Source of the DNA: an uncultured Oscillospiraceae bacterium | GTDB lineage: Bacteria; Bacillota; Clostridia; Oscillospirales; Oscillospiraceae | Assembly: GCA_910579725.1 (NCBI GenBank) | Contig: CAJTUD010000003.1 | Coordinates: forward strand, 12,448 to 74,218 | Direction: 5' to 3' | DNA: 61,771 nt | Shown here: piece by piece, positions 50,272-61,100 of the stretch | How the letters are laid out: every line of letters starts with the position of its first letter | How positions within the stretch are numbered: the first letter of the stretch is position 1 | Notes under the pieces: model-generated | Told to the model about the DNA's origin: nothing | What the model saw: only the letters and a program-made list of their open reading frames with translations | Databases searched by the model: none | Translations under genes and position numbers: made by a program

Positions 50272-52617
50272 ATGATCGATCTTACAGCCAGATATCTGTT
50301 TGACGGGGCGATGGGAACCATGCTCCAGAGAGCCGGACTTCCAACAGGGAGCCTGCCGGAAAAAATGAATCTGACCGCGCCGGAGTCTGTGGAAAAAATC
50401 CACGCGGCATATGTGGCGGCAGGCGCAGACATCGTCACTGCCAATACCTTTGGAGCCAGCCGGAGGAAACTGGGAGAGGACCCCGCTCCGTATATCACTG
50501 CGGGGATTGCCGCCGCCCGGCGGGCGGCAGGGGAAGAGAGGCTGGTGGCGCTGGATGTGGGACCCCTGGGTGCACTGCTGGAGCCATTTGGAGAGATAAC
50601 CTTCACACAGGCGTATATGCAGTTTGCGGAGATTGTGGAGGCGGGCGAACAAGCAGGGGCGGATCTGGTGCTCGTCGAGACGATGAGCGATCTGCTGGAA
50701 GCAAAGGCCGCTTTGCTGGCGGCCAAGGAACGGACAAACCTGCCGGTATTTGTTACCATGACGTTCGGAGAGGACGGAAAGACCTTTTTGGGGGTGGATC
50801 CGGCGGCGGCCGCAGTGACGCTGACAAGCCTGGGCGCGGATGTGATTGGACTTAACTGCTCCATGGGCCCAGAGGAACTGCGGCCTGTGCTGGGGGAGAT
50901 TATGAGAAATACCCATCTGCCGGTCATGATTCAGCCCAATGCGGGCCTGCCCCGGCTGATGGATGGAGAGACATTTTATGATGTGACGCCAGATACGTTC
51001 GGGCAGTGGGGCAGACGCTTTCTGGCAGACGGTGCGGCAATTTTAGGCGGCTGCTGTGGCACATCGCCGGATCATATCCGAGCGCTGCGGCAAGTCCTGG
51101 ATGAGAGCGATGCAGCGGTTGTGCGGAAGCCGGACGGCTGCTGCCGCCTGTGCGGCTGGCAGGGGGTAATCTCGCTGACGGACGCCTCTGTTGCTGTGGT
51201 AGGGGAGAGGCTGAATCCCACGGGGAGGCCAGGCATGAGAGCTGCGCTGTATGCCGGGGACTGGGATGCCGCCGCAGAGGCCGCCGCGGCGCAGCAGGCG
51301 GAGGGAGCGGATTTTCTGGTGGTAAACGCCGGACTGCCGGATATTGATCAGGAGGAGGCGCTGCCCAACCTGGTTCTGGCGATTCAGAAGGTATCCCCTC
51401 TTCCGCTGGTGATTGACTGCCCGGACCCTGCCGCGATGGAAAAGGCGCTGAGGGTTTGCCGTGGACGGCCTATCCTGAACTCTGTCAACGGCAGAGAGGA
51501 AAGCTTGTCAGCGATGCTGCCGCTGGCGGTAAAATACGGGACAGGCCTGATCGTACTGGCGCTTGATGAATCGGGAATCAGCGGCGACCCGGTGGTCCGC
51601 CGGGATACGGCCCTTCGGGCGGCGAAGGAAGCGGAGAGGGCAGGCGTGCCCAGAAAGGATATCTATATCGACTGTCTGGCCATGGCCGCATCGGTCAGCC
51701 AGTCAGATGTCCTTGCGGCGGCAGACGCCATCCGGATGGTGCGGGCGGCAGGGTACAAAACCTTATTGGGGGTGTCCAATGTCAGCTATGGCCTGCCGGA
51801 GCGGGATAAGATTAACTGCACTTTTCTGGCGGTCTGTCTGGCGGCAGGGCTGAATGTGCCTATTGTCAACACGGAATCAGCGGCCATCCGCGATACGCTG
51901 GCGGCGGCCAAGGTGCTCACCGGCGCAGATTCCAGGTGTGCGGCCTATATTGCTTTGCATCAGGGAAGGGGAGCTGAGCGTACCCCTGTAGAAATGGCCC
52001 CGGCGGTCCGCTTGCGGGAGCTGATCATCGCCGGGCAGCGCTCCGGCGTTCCTTCCGCAGCGGAGGCGCTGCTGGAAACGAAGCCGCCTCTGGAGGTGAT
52101 AAATGGATGTCTGATCCCGGCTTTGGATGAAGTGGGGAACCGGTATGAGGCGGGTACGCTGTTTTTGCCGCAGCTGATGGCATCGGCGGAAGCGGTCAAA
52201 GCCGCTTTTGACACGGTGCGCGCCCGTTTGCCGCAAGGCGCCGGAAAGAAGGGAACCATCCTGCTGGCCACCGTTCAGGATGATATCCACGACATCGGAA
52301 AAAACATTGTCAAGATGCTGTTGGAGAATTATGATTACCAGGTGATTGACCTTGGCAGGGATGTGCCGCCAGAGACAATCGTAAAAGCCGCCCTGGAAAC
52401 CAGAGCGGCTTTGGTGGGGCTTTCCTCGCTGATGACCACTACGGCCAGAAATATAACCGCTACCATACAGGCGCTCCGGGATGCGGGAGCGCCCTGCAAG
52501 ATCATGGTGGGCGGCGCCGTGGTCACAAAGGCTTTTGCCGAGCAGGCTGGTGCGGACTTCTACGCCAGGGACGCAGCGCACTCGGCGCGGATAGCGGCGC
52601 AGGTATTCGGAAAATAG
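50272..52617 (+). CDS. metH: Cobalamin-dependent methionine synthase, short form
   Basis: 781 residues with three modules. Homocysteine-binding barrel (1-290) with the zinc motif GGCCGTSPDHI (about 258). Pterin-binding barrel (about 310-560) with VGERLNPTGRPGMR. B12-binding region (about 575-781) with the cobalamin-ligand motif DIHDIGKN (about 668). The C-terminal SAM-dependent reactivation domain of E. coli MetH is absent, as in many Firmicutes. ATG 50272 with AAAGGAGTTAAC upstream. Needs a separate reactivation factor not seen here. Confidence 0.9.
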   Translation: MIDLTARYLFDGAMGTMLQRAGLPTGSLPEKMNLTAPESVEKIHAAYVAAGADIVTANTFGASRRKLGEDPAPYITAGIAAARRAAGEERLVALDVGPLGALLEPFGEITFTQAYMQFAEIVEAGEQAGADLVLVETMSDLLEAKAALLAAKERTNLPVFVTMTFGEDGKTFLGVDPAAAAVTLTSLGADVIGLNCSMGPEELRPVLGEIMRNTHLPVMIQPNAGLPRLMDGETFYDVTPDTFGQWGRRFLADGAAILGGCCGTSPDHIRALRQVLDESDAAVVRKPDGCCRLCGWQGVISLTDASVAVVGERLNPTGRPGMRAALYAGDWDAAAEAAAAQQAEGADFLVVNAGLPDIDQEEALPNLVLAIQKVSPLPLVIDCPDPAAMEKALRVCRGRPILNSVNGREESLSAMLPLAVKYGTGLIVLALDESGISGDPVVRRDTALRAAKEAERAGVPRKDIYIDCLAMAASVSQSDVLAAADAIRMVRAAGYKTLLGVSNVSYGLPERDKINCTFLAVCLAAGLNVPIVNTESAAIRDTLAAAKVLTGADSRCAAYIALHQGRGAERTPVEMAPAVRLRELIIAGQRSGVPSAAEALLETKPPLEVINGCLIPALDEVGNRYEAGTLFLPQLMASAEAVKAAFDTVRARLPQGAGKKGTILLATVQDDIHDIGKNIVKMLLENYDYQVIDLGRDVPPETIVKAALETRAALVGLSSLMTTTARNITATIQALRDAGAPCKIMVGGAVVTKAFAEQAGADFYARDAAHSARIAAQVFGK

Positions 52618-52621
52618 AGGT

Positions 52622-53416
52622 TTATGACAGCAGCAGCGTGTCGTCGGCCTCGTCGCTGCCGCTGACCTTTCCGAACAGCTCCAGCAGTTGCGGAACGGTC
52701 AGCTTTTTCTTCTCCTCTCCGGAGACGTCAATGACAATCCGGCCGTCATACATCATGATAAGCCGGTCGCCGTGAGTAATAGCATCTTTCATGTTGTGGG
52801 TGATCATCAGCGTGGTCAGGTGATCCTTGCTTACGATACGCTCCGTGGCGTCCAGCACCTTTGCCGCCGTCTTGGGGTCCAGGGCGGCGGTATGTTCGTC
52901 CAGAAGCAGCAGGCGGGGCTTTTGAAGCGTAGCCATCAGCAAGGTGAGAGCCTGCCGCTGGCCGCCGGAGAGAAGTCCCACCTTGCTGGTCAACCGGTCC
53001 TCCAGACCCAGATCCAGAATTTTCAGCATTTCCCGATAGCTTTCCCGCTCGGATTTGCTGATGCCGGCGCGGAGCGTTCTGTACTTGCCCCGACGCATGG
53101 CCAGGGCAAGATTCTCATCAATCTGCATGGTAGCAGCGGTGCCCATCATGGGATCCTGAAATACCCGGCCAATGTATTTTGCTCTTTTATGTTCCGGAAG
53201 ATGAGTGACATCCACGCCGCCGATGGAAATGGTCCCTTGATCCACCGCCCACACACCCGCAACAGCGTTGAGAAGGGTAGATTTGCCTGCGCCGTTGCCT
53301 CCGATAACGGTGACAAACTGACCATCTTCCATGTGGAGATCCACTCCGCGCAGAGCGGCCTTTTCGTTGACAGTGCCGGGATTGAAGGTTTTATAAATAT
53401 GCTGGACGTCAAGCAT
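52622..53416 (-). CDS. ABC transporter ATP-binding protein
   Basis: 264 residues. Walker A GGNGAGKST (about 38), signature LSGGQRQALTLLM (about 147), Walker B LLLLDEHTAALDPK (about 168), His switch MITHNMKDA. Class of COG1101-type ATPases that go with TrpX/Y-like importers. ATG 53416 follows AAAGGAGGGAAAATTC and overlaps the permease gene by 8 bp. Last gene of a three-gene importer operon. Confidence 0.92.
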   Translation of the reverse strand: MLDVQHIYKTFNPGTVNEKAALRGVDLHMEDGQFVTVIGGNGAGKSTLLNAVAGVWAVDQGTISIGGVDVTHLPEHKRAKYIGRVFQDPMMGTAATMQIDENLALAMRRGKYRTLRAGISKSERESYREMLKILDLGLEDRLTSKVGLLSGGQRQALTLLMATLQKPRLLLLDEHTAALDPKTAAKVLDATERIVSKDHLTTLMITHNMKDAITHGDRLIMMYDGRIVIDVSGEEKKKLTVPQLLELFGKVSGSDEADDTLLLS

Positions 53417-54362
53417 GAATTTTCCCTCCTTTTGTGGCGCGTTTGGAAAAATAGCGGCCCTTCCAGTAAGGAATTGCCAGGAAGACGGCCACAATGACGG
53501 CGGAAATCAGCTTCAGGTAGTTGGTGTCAATCCCGCTGAGGCTCACAACCGCCTGAATCACTACATAATAGATGATGGCTCCGATGGATACTGCCAGGAG
53601 CTTCAACGCAAAGTTAGTGAAAAATTTAGAGAACAGCACTTCTCCGATAATCACGGCCGCCAGACCGACGACAATAGCGCCCTTACCCATGCTGGAGTCA
53701 GCAAAGGACTGATACTGACTGAGGAGAGCGCCGGAAAGCGCGACCAGACCGTTGGAGATCATCAGGCCCAGCACCTTCCCGACGCTGGTGTTGATGCCTT
53801 GTGCCCGGGCCATGTTGGGATTTGCCCCGGTGGCCCGGAGAGAAGCGCCCAGCTCGGTACCGAAAAACCAGTACAGAATACCAATAATGACCGCCGTGGA
53901 CAGTCCCACCACAAAAATGGGGTGACGGTAGAAGGGGCGGCTGCCCTTGGCCACATCCTGAACAAAGCGGAGGGAAACCAACAGCTTGTCCAGGTTGGCC
54001 TGATCGATAATGTTGATAGCGACATTGGCCTTCATTCCCATGATTGCAAGGTTGATGGACCACAGTCCCAACTGGGTCAGAATGCCCGCCAGAATGGCGG
54101 GAATACCACAGGCGGTGTGGAGCAGCCCCGTAACCAGTCCCGCCAGCATTCCTGCCAGCAGCGCCGCCAGCAGCGCCGCCCAGATATTGACCCCTGCGCC
54201 GAACAGCATGACGAAAGCCGCACCGCCGGTACAGAATGATCCGTCCACCGTCAGGTCGGCAATGTCCAGAATCTTGTATGTGATATATATGCCGATTGCC
54301 ATGATGCCCCAGATCAATCCCTGGGACATGGCCCCCGGCAGTGCGCTGATGAATCCGGTCAT
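53409..54362 (-). CDS. ABC transporter permease
   Basis: 317 residues with about eight membrane helices. The permease pattern with FGTELGASLRATGANPNMARAQGI (in part: RATGANPNMARAQG) near residue 160 is typical of the COG4120 family. ATG 54362 follows GGAGGCATCCGCTT. Sits between the binding-protein and ATPase genes. Confidence 0.9.
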   Translation of the reverse strand: MTGFISALPGAMSQGLIWGIMAIGIYITYKILDIADLTVDGSFCTGGAAFVMLFGAGVNIWAALLAALLAGMLAGLVTGLLHTACGIPAILAGILTQLGLWSINLAIMGMKANVAINIIDQANLDKLLVSLRFVQDVAKGSRPFYRHPIFVVGLSTAVIIGILYWFFGTELGASLRATGANPNMARAQGINTSVGKVLGLMISNGLVALSGALLSQYQSFADSSMGKGAIVVGLAAVIIGEVLFSKFFTNFALKLLAVSIGAIIYYVVIQAVVSLSGIDTNYLKLISAVIVAVFLAIPYWKGRYFSKRATKGGKIHA

Positions 54363-54417
54363 AAGCGGATGCCTCCATTTTTTCAGTAATATGATCAATG
54401 AACTCTTGGAATTTATC

Positions 54418-54459
54418 GCAAAATACGGAAAAGGGAAGACCCCCTTTCCGTATTTTTGC
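54418..54459 (-). terminator. Attenuator-like hairpin between binding protein and permease genes
   Basis: GCAAAATACGGAAAAGGG pairs with CCCTTTCCGTATTTTTGC, about 17 bp with a bulge, inside the operon. Likely lowers permease expression relative to the binding protein. Confidence 0.65.
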
Positions 54460-54478
54460 GGCGTCGGATACCCAGAGG

Positions 54479-55468
54479 TTATTCGGCGGCAATAGCCTCG
54501 TAACCATCGGGAGGAGTGACGCCCAGCGCGTCGCACATGGTGGGATTGTATTTTTGGACAAAGGCGGGGGCATACGCAACGGGCATTGTGGAAATGTCCG
54601 CCTGACCGGTCAGAATCTGTGCCGCCATTTCGCCGGTTTTATAGCCGATATCATAGTAACTGATGGACAGAGTAGCCACGCCGCAGCCCTTGCAGATGCC
54701 CTCTTCGCCGGCAAATACAGGAATATTTCCCCGGCAGATATTATCAATAACGGGAGTATTGGAGGCGGCGGTGTTGTCGGTAGGAACATACAGCACATCG
54801 CTGTTGTCCGCCGCGGTCTGGCACACGGCGGCAACATCATTGGAATCGGAAAAAGCGTATTGGGTACAGGTATAGCCCATACTTTCCAGATGACCCTGGA
54901 CAGTATCTACCTGATATTGACTGTTGGCTTCATTAGAGCAGTAGAGCAGACCGATTGTTTTGGCATCGGGATACCATGCGCGAATCATCTCTGCCTGCTG
55001 GTCCAAAGGAGCCAGATCGGAGGTACCGGAGATGTTTCCGCCTACTGTGCCGGAGAAATCCTTGATATCAAATGCCACGCCGTATTCGGTGACGGAGGTT
55101 CCCAGAATGGGAATGTCAGCAGTGGCAGCAGCGGCGGCCTGAAGGGCGGGCGTAGCGTTGGCCATTATGAGATCCACGCCGGCGGATACAAAAGAGGTGG
55201 CAATTGTGGCGCAGGTGGCGGGATCGTTGGCAGCGTTCTGATAGTCAAACTCCACCTGTCCGGGTAGAAGCGCGTTGAGCGCATCCTGGAATCCCTTGGT
55301 GGCGGCATCCAGCGCGTCGTGCGTAACCAGCTGAGAAATACCCACTTTGTAGACTTTGTCATCCGGCGTGCCGTCATTCTGTGAAGAGTCCCCGCCAGAA
55401 CCGCCGCAGGCGGCCAGAGTCAGCGTTGCAGTACCCGCCAGAAGCAGGGCAAGCAGTTTCTTTTTCAT
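54479..55468 (-). CDS. ABC transporter substrate-binding lipoprotein
   Basis: 329 residues. Signal MKKKLLALLLAGTATLTLAAC with lipobox, then the ABC_sub_bind (PF04392-type) fold: VGISQLVTHDALDAATKGF, GTSVTEYGV and YVPTDNTAASNTP. Related proteins bind tryptophan, tyrosine or other small ligands; the ligand here is unknown. ATG 55468 after AAGGAGATACTAAAG. First gene of the operon, driven by the promoter at 55526-55554. Confidence 0.9.
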   Translation of the reverse strand: MKKKLLALLLAGTATLTLAACGGSGGDSSQNDGTPDDKVYKVGISQLVTHDALDAATKGFQDALNALLPGQVEFDYQNAANDPATCATIATSFVSAGVDLIMANATPALQAAAAATADIPILGTSVTEYGVAFDIKDFSGTVGGNISGTSDLAPLDQQAEMIRAWYPDAKTIGLLYCSNEANSQYQVDTVQGHLESMGYTCTQYAFSDSNDVAAVCQTAADNSDVLYVPTDNTAASNTPVIDNICRGNIPVFAGEEGICKGCGVATLSISYYDIGYKTGEMAAQILTGQADISTMPVAYAPAFVQKYNPTMCDALGVTPPDGYEAIAAE

Positions 55469-55525
55469 CTTTAGTATCTCCTTGTTTATCAATAATATTG
55501 CTGTCGTCTGCAAATTCGCTTTACT

Positions 55526-55554
55526 ACTATATAGCGTTAAAGTAATAAAGTCAA
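55526..55554 (-). promoter_or_regulatory. Promoter of the ABC importer operon
   Basis: On the minus strand, TTGACT (55554-55549), 17-bp spacer, TATAGT (55531-55526). Confidence 0.8.
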
Positions 55555-55569
55555 TGGTTATTTTCTACA

Positions 55570-55607
55570 AAAAGAGTCCAGCTGCCTGAAAGACAGCCGG
55601 ACTCTTC
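55570..55607 (-). terminator. Terminator upstream of the importer operon
   Basis: AAGAGTCCGGCTG / CAGCTGGACTCTT stem (one G-U position) followed on the minus strand by TTTTTG. It ends transcription of the upstream peptidase gene (55744-56817). Confidence 0.8.
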
Positions 55608-55743
55608 AATCTGCTAAAAAAGATCTCCGAAGGCGCGAATAAATTTCAATTACTTTACTTGGCCCAATCTTTTCCCTTCAAAAAGTGGCATAGCCGCTTT
55701 TTGATATAATGAGCGGCGCGCCATGTTTTCCGGTAGAATGGAA

Positions 55744-56817
55744 TTACTTTAAAATGATCAACTCGCGCGGAGCTTCCATAATGTCCATGCACCCATCATC
55801 GCGAAGAACAATGACGTCCTCAATGCGAACGCCGAACTTGCCAGGAATGTAAATCCCGGGTTCGGCAGAAATCACCGCGCCGGCAGGGAGGGCCTTGTCG
55901 CTGGTGGGGGCCGCGCCAGCTCCCTCATGGATCTCCACACCCAAGCCATGGCCAAAACCATGACCAAAATAGTCTCCGTATCCGGCGTCGGCAATCACCT
56001 TCGCCGCCGTTTCATGAATCGTCTTACCGATCACGCCAGCCTTTGCTGCGGCGATGCCCGCTTTTTGTGCCGCCAATACGGTATAGTAGACCTTCTCCAT
56101 CTCCTCGGTAGCGTATCCAACGGCTACGGTACGTGTCATGTCGGAACAGTATCCGCCATAGACGCAGCCGAAATCCATGGTGACAAAGTCGCCTTCCTCC
56201 ACCTTTTTGTCAGAGGGAACGCCGTGGGGCATGCTGCTGTTGACGCCGCTGACCACGATGGGCTCAAAACTCATCTTCTCCGCGCCGCCCGACAGCATCC
56301 GGTACTGGAGATAGGCGGAAATCTCCTTTTCTGTAACGCCCGGTTTGATGAATGAGAGGACCTCCGTCAGCGCCTTCTCCGCGATGCGCTGGGCGGCCAC
56401 CATGCACGCAATCTCCTCGGGTTCCTTGATTCCCCGCAACTCCATCAGCAGCTCGGCAGCAGGCACCAGTTCCTCGCAGGAAAGCTTTTCCTTCCAGCGG
56501 TTGTACTCCGCCACAGTGGCGTACTGCTCTTCAAATCCCAGCTTTTTGATGCCGTGGGATTTGATTGTCTCGTTGGTAAGTTCCAAAGCGGACACCTGGG
56601 TGGTGTTCTGGCGGATCTCGGCGCCGGAAACGCGTTTTCTCGCTGCCTCGATATACCGGCTGTCCGTGAAGAAATAGCTCTTTTCTTTAGTGATAAGCGC
56701 AATGCCAGCGGTGGAATGGAATTGAGTGGCATAAAGCCGGTTGGGCTGGCTGGTAATCAGCATAGCATCCAGTCCATAGGCGTCCAGCTTTTCGGCAATT
56801 TTGTGGAATCTGCTCAT
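55744..56817 (-). CDS. Xaa-Pro aminopeptidase (M24B)
   Basis: 357 residues, canonical two-domain enzyme. Metal ligands: Asp in MDFGCVYGGYCSDMTR (both Asp), His in GHGFGHGLGVEIHEGA, Glu in SAEPGIYIP and Glu in FGVRIEDVIVL. This is a second, more classical member of the family after the one at 17790. I chose the ATG at 56817, which forms an ATGA overlap with the yqeG stop; two upstream in-frame ATGs (56829, 56847) lie inside yqeG. Confidence 0.93.
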   Translation of the reverse strand: MSRFHKIAEKLDAYGLDAMLITSQPNRLYATQFHSTAGIALITKEKSYFFTDSRYIEAARKRVSGAEIRQNTTQVSALELTNETIKSHGIKKLGFEEQYATVAEYNRWKEKLSCEELVPAAELLMELRGIKEPEEIACMVAAQRIAEKALTEVLSFIKPGVTEKEISAYLQYRMLSGGAEKMSFEPIVVSGVNSSMPHGVPSDKKVEEGDFVTMDFGCVYGGYCSDMTRTVAVGYATEEMEKVYYTVLAAQKAGIAAAKAGVIGKTIHETAAKVIADAGYGDYFGHGFGHGLGVEIHEGAGAAPTSDKALPAGAVISAEPGIYIPGKFGVRIEDVIVLRDDGCMDIMEAPRELIILK

Positions 56818-57323
56818 CTGTTCCTGCATCTCCTTTTTGCGGCCCATTTGAAGGGGCTTTGCAGCGCATGAAGCACATGGTTCCAGGCGCCTTCGGGTCC
56901 TCCCAGAGGTTCGACCATCAGCGCCAGTATTCCGGACCGCTTGGCCCCCAGCACATCGGTAAGCAGCTTATCGCCCAGCATGGCGGTGCGCTCCGGCGGC
57001 TGTCCCGCCTGCTCCATAGCCTGCCGATAGCCCCTGGTACCGGGCTTTCCGGCATGGCCGACATAAGAGATTCCCAGATCGCCGCAAAAGGCGTTCACCC
57101 TTCGTGAGGAACGGTTGTTGGAGAGGATCATCACGATGATGCCGCTGTCCTGGCAGGCATTCAGCCATGCGCGAAGCTCTTCTTCCGGCTTTTCTACAGA
57201 ACGGGGAGCCAACGTGTAGTCCAGATCGCACAGCAGCAGCCGGACATCCAGCTCTTGCAGCGCCCGGGGAGTCAGATCGGTATAGCGGCTGTAAAGCCGG
57301 TCCGGGATAAGGGAAAATGGCAT
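56814..57323 (-). CDS. YqeG-family HAD phosphatase
   Basis: 169 residues. HAD motif I CDLDYTLAP (about 31-39), motif II SNNR (about 68), motif III region GDKLLTDVLGAKRSG (about 115). Class IIIA phosphatase of the YqeG type; its biological substrate is not certain. Coupled to the downstream peptidase gene by a 4-bp overlap. Confidence 0.9.
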   Translation of the reverse strand: MPFSLIPDRLYSRYTDLTPRALQELDVRLLLCDLDYTLAPRSVEKPEEELRAWLNACQDSGIIVMILSNNRSSRRVNAFCGDLGISYVGHAGKPGTRGYRQAMEQAGQPPERTAMLGDKLLTDVLGAKRSGILALMVEPLGGPEGAWNHVLHALQSPFKWAAKRRCRNR

Positions 57324-57396
57324 AGCGCCCTCCTTGGCCGCATAATATGGAAGGAGTATATCACGATTATTGGAATTCTACAAGGGGGAAGTGCCT

Positions 57397-58179
57397 GTGC
57401 AACTCTATTTGGCCGTTACGCCTGACAAGCAGCGGGAGGCAGCCCGCTATACAGACCGCTTGGCCCATGTGGCCTACCGGGTGGGACGGGACGGTCGCCT
57501 GACCCGCCGGGACCTGCTGGCGAGAACCCGGGGAGGACTGATGGTGCTGGGAGATCGGGACTGCGGCACGATCCGGGATCCGGCCGCACTGTGCCGGGAT
57601 GTATGGCGGGAGTGCGGGAACCGGGGATATGGAGGGGTTCTGGCAGACTTTGAAGAGCCGCCTGCGGAGGACCGGACTGCGTTTCTGAGAGATCTGGGGC
57701 AGGTGCTGGCAAGAAACCGGAAAGGATTGTTTGTTCCGGAGAGGTATGGCAGTCAAGTGGAGCAATCTGCGGTGATGATCTGTACGGCCCTGTCCGGAGG
57801 GAATTTGCGCCAGAGACTGGACGAGTGCATTCAAAGGTTTGGGAAAGGGAGGCTCACACTGGATCTCCAACGGCTGCAGATGAGCTTCCCGCTGCCGTGT
57901 CCGACAGGGGAGGGAGCCCCTCTTTCAGAAACAGAGCTGGCCGGAATGCTGTCAGAAAAGGGGCAGTCGGTTTTTTACTCCCATGATCTGTGCGCAAAAT
58001 ACTTTACATTCTCAGATGGAGAAAAAAGCCGGTTTGTACTGTTTGACGACGCCGATACGCTCCGCAGAAAGCTTCGTCTGGGGCAGGAGCTGGGAATCGC
58101 CTGGGGATTTTTGATGTATCCGGAGGTGGAAGACTTGCTGCCGGAACTGATGGGGCGGAGAAGGCAGGGGCAGCAGTAA
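57397..58179 (+). CDS. GH18-like hypothetical protein
   Basis: 260 residues. No signal peptide. The C-terminus (KLRLGQELGIAWGFLMYPEVEDLL) and GVLADFEEP (about 88) recall the barrel strands of GH18/YaaH-type spore cell-wall proteins, but the catalytic Glu motif is not clear. Start GTG 57397 behind AAGGGGG with 8-base spacing; TTG 57370 is less likely. Divergent from yqeG. Confidence 0.6.
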   Translation: MQLYLAVTPDKQREAARYTDRLAHVAYRVGRDGRLTRRDLLARTRGGLMVLGDRDCGTIRDPAALCRDVWRECGNRGYGGVLADFEEPPAEDRTAFLRDLGQVLARNRKGLFVPERYGSQVEQSAVMICTALSGGNLRQRLDECIQRFGKGRLTLDLQRLQMSFPLPCPTGEGAPLSETELAGMLSEKGQSVFYSHDLCAKYFTFSDGEKSRFVLFDDADTLRRKLRLGQELGIAWGFLMYPEVEDLLPELMGRRRQGQQ

Positions 58180-58197
58180 AAAAGCGGCAGACAGAGA

Positions 58198-61100
58198 CTA
58201 CTTTCTTCCCCAGGGAAATTTTCTGGATTTTTTGCCGGAAAGCCGTTTAAGGGCTTCTTCAGCCTCTCTGCTTCCGCGGCTAGCCGCCTGTTTGTACAGT
58301 GTCAAAGCCTTTTCCAGATCCGCTTTTACGCCGGTTCCTTTCTCGTAACAGGCGGCCAGCGCAAAGCTGCCGTCCGAGCGGCCGCCCTCGTGGGCCATGG
58401 TGTAATATTCCACCGCTCTGGCAAGGTCCCTGGGAACGCCGAAGCCGTTTTCATAGCACTCTCCCAAAAAGAACTCCGCGCGGTGGTGGCCCTGTCCGGC
58501 GGCCTTGACAAACCAGGAAACGGCGAGGTCGTCGTCTTCCTCTACCGCAATGCCGTGATAGTAGAAGAAGCCCAGGTTGCACTGTGCCCGGGCGTTTCCA
58601 GATTCGGCGGCCTCGCGATACAGCCGGACGGCTTCATCCTTGTCCTCTTCCACTCCGATTCCCAGTTCGTAGCACAACCCCAGAGAACATGTACCCGGGG
58701 CATAACCGCGCTGGTGGGACTGCTGATAGAGCTGAAAAGCCTGACGCGGATCTTTTTCCACCCCAAAGCCGTTTTCATAACATTCCCCCAGCAGCATCTG
58801 GGCTCTGCCGCTGCCGCTGCCGGCGGCCATGCTCAACCATCTGACGGCTTCCTCATTGTTCTCTTTCACCCCGATTCCCCGGTAACAGCAGTAGCCGTAG
58901 TTGCACTGCCCCCGGATATTGCCAGACTGAGCGGCCTGGAGGTATAAGGCCGCCGCCTGCGCGTTATCCTGCTCCACTCCTTCGCCGAATTCATAGCAGA
59001 CGCCAAGGGCGCAGGTGGAAGGGGCGTATCCCCGCTCATGGGCGGTGCGGTAGAGCTCGACAGCCCGCTTGGGATCTCTGGCGGTTCCATAACCGTTTTC
59101 CCAGCACTCGGCCAGCAGGTGAATGGCCCGGAGATAACCGCCCTCGGCGGCCTGGCTGAACCATTTGAATGCCTCGTCGTTGTCTTCCTCTGTTCCGATC
59201 CCTTGATAATAACAGAAGCCTAAATTGCACTGGGCTCGGAGATAACCTTTTTCGGCGGCCTCATGATAGAGCGAAACCGCCCTGACAGGATCGGCCTCCA
59301 CACCGGTACCGGATTCATAGCAATAAGCCAGAGAGCATGTTCCGGGGATATGACCGTTTGTATGGGATTGCTTGTAGAGCTGAAACGCCCGTTCTTCGTC
59401 TATGATCACGCCATAGCCGTTTTCAAAACATTCGCCCAACAGCTGCTGGGCTCTGGCAAATCCTTGGTCGGCGGCTTTGGAAAACCAATACGCCGCCTGC
59501 TTGTCATCCATCTTGACGCCAATCCCCTGATAGCAGCAGAAGCCGAGGTTGCACTGCGCTCTGGCGTCTCCGGCCTCAGCGCCCAAGGTATAGAATTCAA
59601 CGGCCTTGGCCTTGTCCACTTCCACGCCTTTTCCGAGCTCATAACAAAGACCAATAGACGCAGCGGCTGGAACGTGCCGCCCCTCCCAGGCCTTCCGGTA
59701 AAGCGCAAGCGCGGCATCCACATCCTGCTCTATGCCGTAGCCAAACTCCCGGCATTGTCCCAGAAGGAACTGAGCCCGGGGATAGGAGCGCTGGGCGGCA
59801 GCTTCAAACCACCTGGCAGCCTGAACGTCGTCCATTTCAGTGCCGATGCCCTGATAGCAGCAATAGCCCAGATTGCACTGTCCGCGGACGTCTCCGCCTT
59901 CGGCGGCTTTGCGGTAGAGGGCCACCGCTTTTTCCAGATCCTTTTCCACGCCCCTGCCAAGTTCGTAGCACAGTCCCAGGGCTGTAGCCGCGGGAACATA
60001 GCCTCGTTCATTGGAAGCGGCATAGAGCTCAGCGGCTTTGGCCGCGTCCTTTTCCACACCGTAGCCGAAATCATAGCATTCGCCCAGCAGATCCAGCGCC
60101 CGAGGATAGTCCTGTTCAGCGGAGAGCCGGAACCATTTCACGGCTTCCTCGTTGTTCTCCTTTACGCCGATTCCCTGATAGTAGCAGAACCCCAGGTTGC
60201 ATTGAGAGGCGGGATGGCCGGCTTCGGCGGCCTGCCGGTAAAGTTCCACCGCCTTGACCGCGTCTGCTTCCAAGCCCATACCGATTTCATAGCACAATCC
60301 CAGTGCGCAAGTCCCCGGTATAAACCCATTTTCATGGGAACGGCGGTAATAATCCATGGCTTTGGATTCGTCCTTTTCCACACCGTGTCCATATTCATAG
60401 CACTGGCCCAACAGATACTGGGCTCGAGGATAGTCCTCTTCGGCGGCCTCCATATACAGCTGCACCGCTTTTTCCTGGTTTTCCTCCACACCAATACCGC
60501 GGTCGTAGCATACTCCCAGGGCACAGGTGGCCGGTTCATATCCCTGCTCATGGGATGCCTTGTAGAGCGCGGCGGCTTTTTCCGGGTCCGCTTCCACGCC
60601 ATAACCGTTTTCAAAGCATTCGCCCATAAGCATCTGTGCCCGGGCATAGCCCTGCTGTGCGGCTTTGGCAAACCACATGGCGGCTTCCTCGTTGTCCTCC
60701 TCCACACCGATGCCGCGGTAATAGAAGAACCCAAGGTTGCACTGCGCCGGGGCGAAGTCCTGCTCGGCGGCTTCCCGGTAAAGGTCGGACGCTTTCTGCT
60801 TGTCCATTTCCACGCCGCTGCCCATTTCATAACACAGTCCCAGCTCGCAGATGGCGGGGAGATATCCCTGCTCCGCTGCGACGGACAGGAGCCATGCTCC
60901 TTTCTCCGGATTCTTTTCCGTTCCCCGGCCCCTGAGCCAGCACATGCCCTGGCTATACTGTGCGGCAATATGATCGCCGTCTGCGGCTTTTTTGAACCAG
61001 TGGAATCCCTTTTTCTCGTCCTTCTGAGCGCCGCCGGTGCCGCGGAAATAATGCTGTCCCAACTGATAGGCCGCATCCAGATCGCCGTCTTCGGCAGCGC

